A model generated the notes under the pieces. That model was not told where the DNA came from and made no database searches. It saw only the letters and a list, made by a program, of their open reading frames with translations. A program made the translations under genes and the position numbers. From Diphasiastrum complanatum (Eukaryota; Streptophyta; Lycopodiopsida; Lycopodiales; Lycopodiaceae), in NCBI GenBank assembly GCA_029204225.1, contig CM055111.1, forward strand, positions 15,068,576 through 15,132,575: a DNA stretch of 64,000 nt. The letters are read 5' to 3'. Each line of letters opens with the position of its first letter. Position 1 is the first letter of the stretch. This document shows positions 58,637-64,000 of this stretch, in pieces.

Positions 58637-60451
58637 AAACAATGTCAATTGGCATCATATAAAAGTAAACTTTTTGTGTTGCATAGATAAATCTTTTATT
58701 TAATTTTATGGCTTGCGATGTTTAAGGGTATCGACGAAACTACAATCTCCAAAAATAAAGACAATGTCTAAAGTTCCTCCATGCCTTACAAAAGGATGTG
58801 CATGTAAACAATTCTTATGCCATAAGAATGTGCTCCTATACTAGAAAATTTACCATAAATGACTAGCTCATAAATTGAGACAACCTTGCTCATCCTTATG
58901 TAAAGAAATATAATTTCATGTGACCTTGATGTAACTCTACAATTAGCTTAGTAACAATTTCGCTACAAAAACCATTCTCCCATAGGTTGAGGTGAGGCAA
59001 GGAGCCATTTACCAACAACCGACATACTTTTAGGACATACATTTCCTATTAAAAAAAAGTCTAATAGACAAGCACTTTATGATCATCCCCACAATTGGTT
59101 TGCATGTTCAAACTCCTCGAAGGCCTTTAAAGTGTGAACAAGGGTCCACACTCCAATTCTAATCTATCAAATCATTGGTCGTCGCCCTCAAAAATTTGTC
59201 AAGCTATTAAAATTGCATGTACTATCGTGGAGATTCAAAAGGATGCATATTATCATATTGTTGAGATCGAGAGAGCTACTTTTTTAGAATGTTCATACAC
59301 TTTACTTGATCGCGTAAGGGTGGTTTCAATTTGGTTGCCTAGAAAGTATCTCGAATTTGCCAAGCAAGTTAGTATACTTTTAAGACCTAGTGAGGGTTGA
59401 GATACTACATAAGGATGATGGGTAGCAAGTGAGGAGGCATGAAGGAGAAGTTGTCAAATAGTGACTCCTTTTTAGCTAGTTCAAGGTAATTAGGAGGCAC
59501 ACAAAAAAATGGTTGGATCACTTTCCCCTACAAGGGCAAGCCCAAGGTGCCACCTCATGTAGCAAGTAGGGCCATCTGCATTGTAGTTTGAAGGGAAGGT
59601 GGTGGCTCTATTTTCCCATATGAACGAATAGAAGTTGATAAGTTCCACTTGGACTTGACGAGTAATCGGTATAAAATCAGCCCAATATTGCCTTTCTCTT
59701 GAGGTCTAGAAATGAGAAAGGGGTTCAATGTCACACCCTAATAGAACTCCACATTTATGATCACCTTTTGATCTTGGTATGACTTTATAAATGGTGTGCA
59801 AGAAATTTACCAATGATAAGGTTGTAGTCAAAGCGGGACAATAGGCAAAACAAAGAAAATCTTACAAAAGTAGTTGACTAACGTGTGTACTCCATGGTCT
59901 CAAAGCTTTGGAAAGAGCACGTTGTCCATGCTTTTGGAAGCATTTCTGAGCAAATCCATGTGCTTTTTAAAGTGTTAAAGTGTCAAAAAGAATATAACTT
60001 TTAAGTTTTTTAATCTATTTTTAACTTCCGATTGTGGAGTGAAATTGGTGTTAATTCAAGGCTTACATAAAAGATTTTGGCTACCATGATAGATAAATAA
60101 TGATCGTAAAACAGAAAAAAAAATATCAAGTGATCATGAAGGGAGATAATTTTTCCCATTCACGTTAGATTGAAATCATTTAATAGTAAGTGAAGAGTTG
60201 GCATGTTTAGCAGGTTCTAAGAGATAATGGCCGGTCTAGCTTGGAAAATGGTTTTATAGACAGATTTCTGGGAAGTGTTAGCCACGCGCACACAAATACA
60301 TACATATGTTTGCTTCGTGTGTATCATAAATAAACGTGTTTTTTTAAATGCTATCCAAAATAGTTAAAAATGGAATGTTACATGGAAATTAGACATATCC
60401 TAACAATCCGTTAACAAGCACAAACATCCACTACTGAATCTGTTTAGGAAA
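58637..60451. other. Unassigned AT-rich stretch
   Basis: One longer plus-strand frame (59134-59400, 88 codons) shows no recognisable motif. No repeats or RNA genes were seen. Confidence 0.3.
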
Positions 60452-60497
60452 CTATGTATTAGGATGACAAATGTAAACGACCAATGAGTTGACAAAC

Positions 60498-60618
60498 CTG
60501 AAATTTACCATTATTTGCCATGGATTCAATTCGGTCTTTATTTTGACACGATCTGCCACCGTATTTAATTCTAAAAGCGGATCAAAGGTCAACTCCTTGT
60601 TTGCAACAGCTTTTGAAT
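60498..60618 (-). other. Possible internal exon of an unidentified gene
   Basis: Minus strand, 121 bases open in one frame, with an AG before 60618 and CAG|GTTTG after 60498. Its predicted product contains DPLLELNTVADRVKI and looks protein-like rather than repeat-like. A second minus-strand frame at 60974-60732 might be another exon. I do not recognise the protein, and no start or end can be assigned. Confidence 0.2.
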
Positions 60619-60974
60619 CTGTGATGATTGTATCAAAGCGTGGGTGCATTAAAATATGCTTTATTTTCCAATCTCAAAAGGTTATAGTTGAAAGTTCAAA
60701 GCTCCAGCTAGAAATTATATTAGCAAAGCATTTAGCGATAATCAGAGATCAGGACTTTCAACGTTACTGTCAAAAACTTCTCCATTGTAAACTCAAATGC
60801 TATAGAACTAGATATTTCATCGTCTGAAGTAAGGGTGACGTTTTCACATATTCTTGTCACTTCTAAGAAGTACCGATTTCTAACAATCATGAGTTCCAAA
60901 CTGCAACTCGGAAAAAATGGAACATCACTACATAAACTTGGGAGTATGAACAAGCCGAATCTTTTAAAATTCAT

Positions 60975-61326
60975 GAAAGTTTATATTGTATATATATGAG
61001 AGAGGAAGGCCTTCATACTGTGACATTGAATAGTATGGCCACTGAAATAATGAGAAATCCTTTTGTTTTCTGGATTAATTTTATCTTTAGCCTCATTGAG
61101 ACTTTATTCTCAAGAGGCATGCAAGCCAGAAACGTAGCTTGTTCACATAAAATCATCTTCCATCTCGCTTTTCTGTATCATTTCTGAAGTGGAAGCCGTA
61201 AAGATTTATCTTGCAACGAAGAGTCTGCATCCCTTTGCAGCTTTGCCAATTTGTAATTGATCAGTCTCTCCTATATATTCTCTCGCATCCTTTACGTCAT
61301 CCGAAGTACGCTGTGACTCAAGGGCT
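60975..61326. other. Probable 3' UTR and downstream of the membrane-protein gene
   Basis: No independent gene is seen. The open minus-strand frame at 61403-61206 overlaps exon 3 in another phase and is not preferred. Confidence 0.35.
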
Positions 61327-62150
61327 TTAATGATGGGGAGGATGCCGTCTATCGAAGCCATCATAGATATAATCCACATGATCCTGTGCGGTATTATCAG
61401 CATGGACTAAAAGCTGCCGTTCGTTGTCTGAGGGAGGTATTACGTGTAGAAACTTCCTTGCCAAAGTTCCCTCCGCTTCATTCAGATGTGCCTGAATTCA
61501 ATTCATACAGAAAGGTAAATAATATTGGGAAATGAAAGATAAGCTCAGAAAAGAAGAAAGAATCGACAAATTTATTTCCTAGCCGGGGCAGATACCCGCA
61601 GGAACTGTGCAATTATATCTTACCGTAAGACGCTTCTGAGCTCCAGAATGCAAAGAATGGTTTGCGGTACCTGTAGCAGGAAAAAAACCGCACAGTAATT
61701 ACGATTTCAAGGAATTATAGACCACCGACCAAGATCTAAAAGCATGTCAAGGAAGACAGCTGACGGTGCTGATTTAAAAGCAAATTGACAACACCTACAT
61801 TTGAAGTAACGAGTACGTGCATTTAGACATTCTTTCAGATAAAGAGCCGAGTCCAATCAAGTAAACAACACGCTCATACCAGATCTTTAAAATAAAGACT
61901 TCCAGACGAATAACGACCATTACAGATTTTACTATTTACAGCATCAAAAGATCTAAAAACAAGACTGACCAGTAGAATCATCAGGCAAGTCTATCATGAG
62001 CCCGGGTGCAGTCGAAGCATGATAAGACGTGGGCAGCTGCCGGAACAAACCAAAGCCGCCGATGACGAGGAGGAAGGAAGCGAGGCTGCCTAGGAGTAGG
62101 CACGACCTCTTAGCAGCATTCCGCTTCGATCCAGAGAAGCGCATCGACAT
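61327..62150 (-). CDS. Small single-pass membrane protein, three exons
   Basis: Proposed coding exons are 62150-61970, 61670-61624 and 61491-61327 (stop TAA at 61329-61327), joined at GT...AG introns with frame kept: 181 + 47 + 165 bases, 130 residues. Donors are G|GTCAGT and ACG|GTAAGA; acceptors are CTACAG|GT and TTCAG|GC. The N-terminus is basic (RFSGSKRNAAKR) and is followed by one hydrophobic segment, CLLLGSLASFLLVIGGFGLF (about residues 17-36), suggesting a type II signal anchor with its N-terminus in the cytosol. The C-terminal domain is polar, with QDHVDYIYDGFDRRHPPHH just before the stop. The family is not recognised and no function is proposed. A CT-rich tract at 62172-62310 lies in the likely 5' UTR or promoter. 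It looks like a genuine host gene because splice sites, phase and codon use agree and no stops occur. Confidence 0.6.
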
Positions 62151-62171
62151 GGGGACTCGAAGAACAATCAG

Positions 62172-62276
62172 TCACCGTGCTCCCTCTCTCTCTGTCTCTC
62201 TGTCTCTCTCTCTGGGGGCGTGAAGGAGTACAGGTGATCGCTCTCTTTTCTCTTCTCGTGTGCTCTGAGCTCTCTC

Positions 62277-62310
<34 letters not shown>
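62172..62310 (-). promoter_or_regulatory. CT/GA-rich 5' region of the membrane-protein gene
   Basis: Two pyrimidine-rich blocks on the plus strand (62180-62215 and 62270-62308, (CT)n) lie 30-160 bases upstream of the ATG. GA/CT tracts are common in plant 5' UTRs and core promoters. No TATA box is obvious. Confidence 0.4.
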
Positions 62311-62312
<2 letters not shown>

Positions 62313-62399
62313 TTTCTTTTCTTCTCTTTGTTTCTTTGTTTTCGGCGTGACTTGAGTTTGGGTGCTCATCTTGAAGGCCTTTATGGAGCTGCGAGGATA

Positions 62400-64000
62400 T
62401 TGACTTTACAAGGAGTGAAATATGGGCCCCAGGCCAGGCCTCTTTGCTATGATTGATTATATATTATCCCATGGTGGGCCTTCCGATGCTTCTAGTCTAG
62501 GGCCTGTGAGATATTATCACACGCATTACCCACTATTCAAACTCATATATATGCTACCCACTTTCAGAATCCACAATGTTACTTTAATGTTACAAGTCAA
62601 ACTAGGATTTCTTTTTAGATGCTAGACACCCCAACATCATCATGAATCAGGACCATGATTCATGATTTCTAAACCAATCGAACCTTGCCACGTTGCTCGT
62701 ATTCACTAAAGGCTTTATTTTCAAGGTAAGCCTACCCCTTGCTATAGATGCAAGCACTTTATGCATTAAGTAATAAGCACATTCCTATTCCCTTTGAAGT
62801 GTTGGGGCATCACAAAAAGCACATTTTCATTCCCTCAGTGTAGGCCTTCTACTAAAATAAACCTACTAAGAAATAATTCAAGGACCACACTAGTCCTACT
62901 AATGCCCTAAAGCATATTGTTGCTAATGCAATACCTTCATCGTCACCTCTTCCTAATCATGAAGTACATTTCTCATCTAGTTTACCTTCATTGGTATCTC
63001 TTGTCGATTCCTCAAAAACTAATATGCTTCCTCATGCATAATTGCCTATGGTCCTTAATGTTACTATGGGGAATGACGAACTACAAAGCAAGTCAAATGA
63101 TCAAGGTGAATTATGAGATGAGCAAGTGACAAAATACACTATTAATAGACTCAATATACTCCACGATTGTTGGCGAGTTAGATTCCTTCAACAAAGGTTC
63201 CTATGCAATAGATGCATCACAAGGTGAATGAGGGTATTCAAATTAGCTCTGTGGAAGATACTAAGCATTCTGGCATTGAATATTAAAATAAATGATCAAT
63301 AGAAGTAAGGTAGATAAAGATCATATCATGAATATGCTTTTATAAGTTGACACCCAGAATTCTAAAACATGTTTGTGTGGCCTCCCTACGTGGTGCATGC
63401 CTTTTGCTTATGTTAGAAGTTGTTGATTTGATTGAATGAAGCAGGGTTTTCAATCTCAAAATATAAAATAGCTAAATTATCACACACTAGTAATCTATTT
63501 CTTGTTGAAATTTGTATATATAGAAAAGTTAGGCGAATGAGATTTTATATATAGTCTATATTTGCTTTAATGAAATTAAAATTTAAGATCTACAAAAGGA
63601 AAGCATCTTGTTTTGAAGGACTTGATATGACCCATGAGGTTCTTAGAAGCATTGGTAGACTAGCCATGAAAGCAATACAAATTGCAATCATTATATTCTA
63701 GATTGATGTTTAGTTTTATCACGATGGTGGTAAGCTGTCATGATGATTTTCTCAAAGTTGACATCTCTTTTTAGGCAAGTTTGAATGAAAAAGGCTTTAC
63801 TTTAAACCTTTTAAGTTTTTTCATTTTCAACATGCATGATAAACTTTGAGCTACTCACGATCTTTCAAATAACCTTATGCACAACAAAACACAAAGGTAC
63901 ATATCTCTATGAAATCTCCTCATCTCATTAGGAGGTTTCCAATCAATAAAACCCAAAAATTTCATGTAAGTAGCAAATTTAGAGAGTATATGAACACATA
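62400..64000. other. Unassigned AT-rich end of window
   Basis: Short frames only. A small inverted repeat around CATGATTCATG occurs near 62640-62670. No gene or known element was recognised. Confidence 0.35.

Noticed and set aside
61206-61403. 65-codon minus-strand frame as a separate gene
   Set aside because: It overlaps exon 3 of the membrane-protein gene in another phase. The spliced frame joins cleanly, whereas this one has no upstream support.

Overview
This is a repeat-dense stretch of a land-plant nuclear genome. The evidence is a plastid-type riboflavin synthase gene with a transit-peptide-like N-terminus, GT-AG introns in a second gene, many plant Ty1/copia and Ty3/gypsy elements with tRNA-iMet and tRNA-Asp type primer binding sites, CACTA and Mutator-like transposase remnants, a LINE end, tRNA-derived retroposons and long (CT)n tracts. 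The mix would suit a large-genome fern, lycophyte or gymnosperm, but the sequence alone does not fix the species. Only two loci look like ordinary host genes: riboflavin synthase (39658-40545, +) and a three-exon gene for a 130-residue single-pass membrane protein (62150-61327, -). LTR and element names below (Copia-1, LTR2, GyLTR and so on) are local labels. Homology statements come from reading by eye; no alignment or database search was run. Layout: 1-3932 holds the 3' end of a gypsy element (extra ORF plus LTR). 3933-5906 holds an unidentified element interior and a copia LTR with a long microsatellite. 5969-8220 (-) holds a CACTA Tnp2 remnant with a SET-domain ORF upstream. 8290-13645 is a mosaic of copia gag, protease and integrase pieces on alternating strands. 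13645-16252 holds a copia LTR and gypsy scraps. 17.2-19.8 kb is a Mutator-like remnant with a SWIM finger. 20-23.3 kb is mostly unassigned, with two related hairpins. 23.3-26.9 kb holds copia pieces. 26.9-34.5 kb holds gypsy pol, the extra ORF and the 3' LTR. 34.5-35.5 kb (-) holds a histone H3-like ORF next to a copia-type LTR and PBS. 35.5-38.4 kb holds copia LTRs and leaders, and 38.5-39.5 kb a LINE end. Riboflavin synthase follows, then a quiet region with a tRNA-like retroposon. 43-54.6 kb holds more copia and gypsy pieces. 54.6-57.8 kb (-) is the 5' half (LTR, PBS, gag) of a gypsy element. 57.8-64 kb is quieter and holds a second retroposon and the membrane-protein gene. Two observations stand out. 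First, several elements are cut in two and lie in opposite orientations, and a few simple inversions make them collinear again. Undoing one inversion with ends near 26925 and 54602 rejoins both a gypsy element (its two outer LTRs, about 23 kb apart and opposed, carry the same 5-bp target duplication AACAT) and a copia reverse transcriptase. A second inversion (about 8.2-24.5 kb) is supported by an ATACC duplication. A third, of about 520 bp, lies inside a copia integrase. Second, a decayed ORF at 34.5-35.5 kb aligns without gaps to the whole histone H3 fold, carries a long Lys-Ser-Pro tail and begins just downstream of a retroelement PBS. It may be a histone-fold gene carried by a retroelement.
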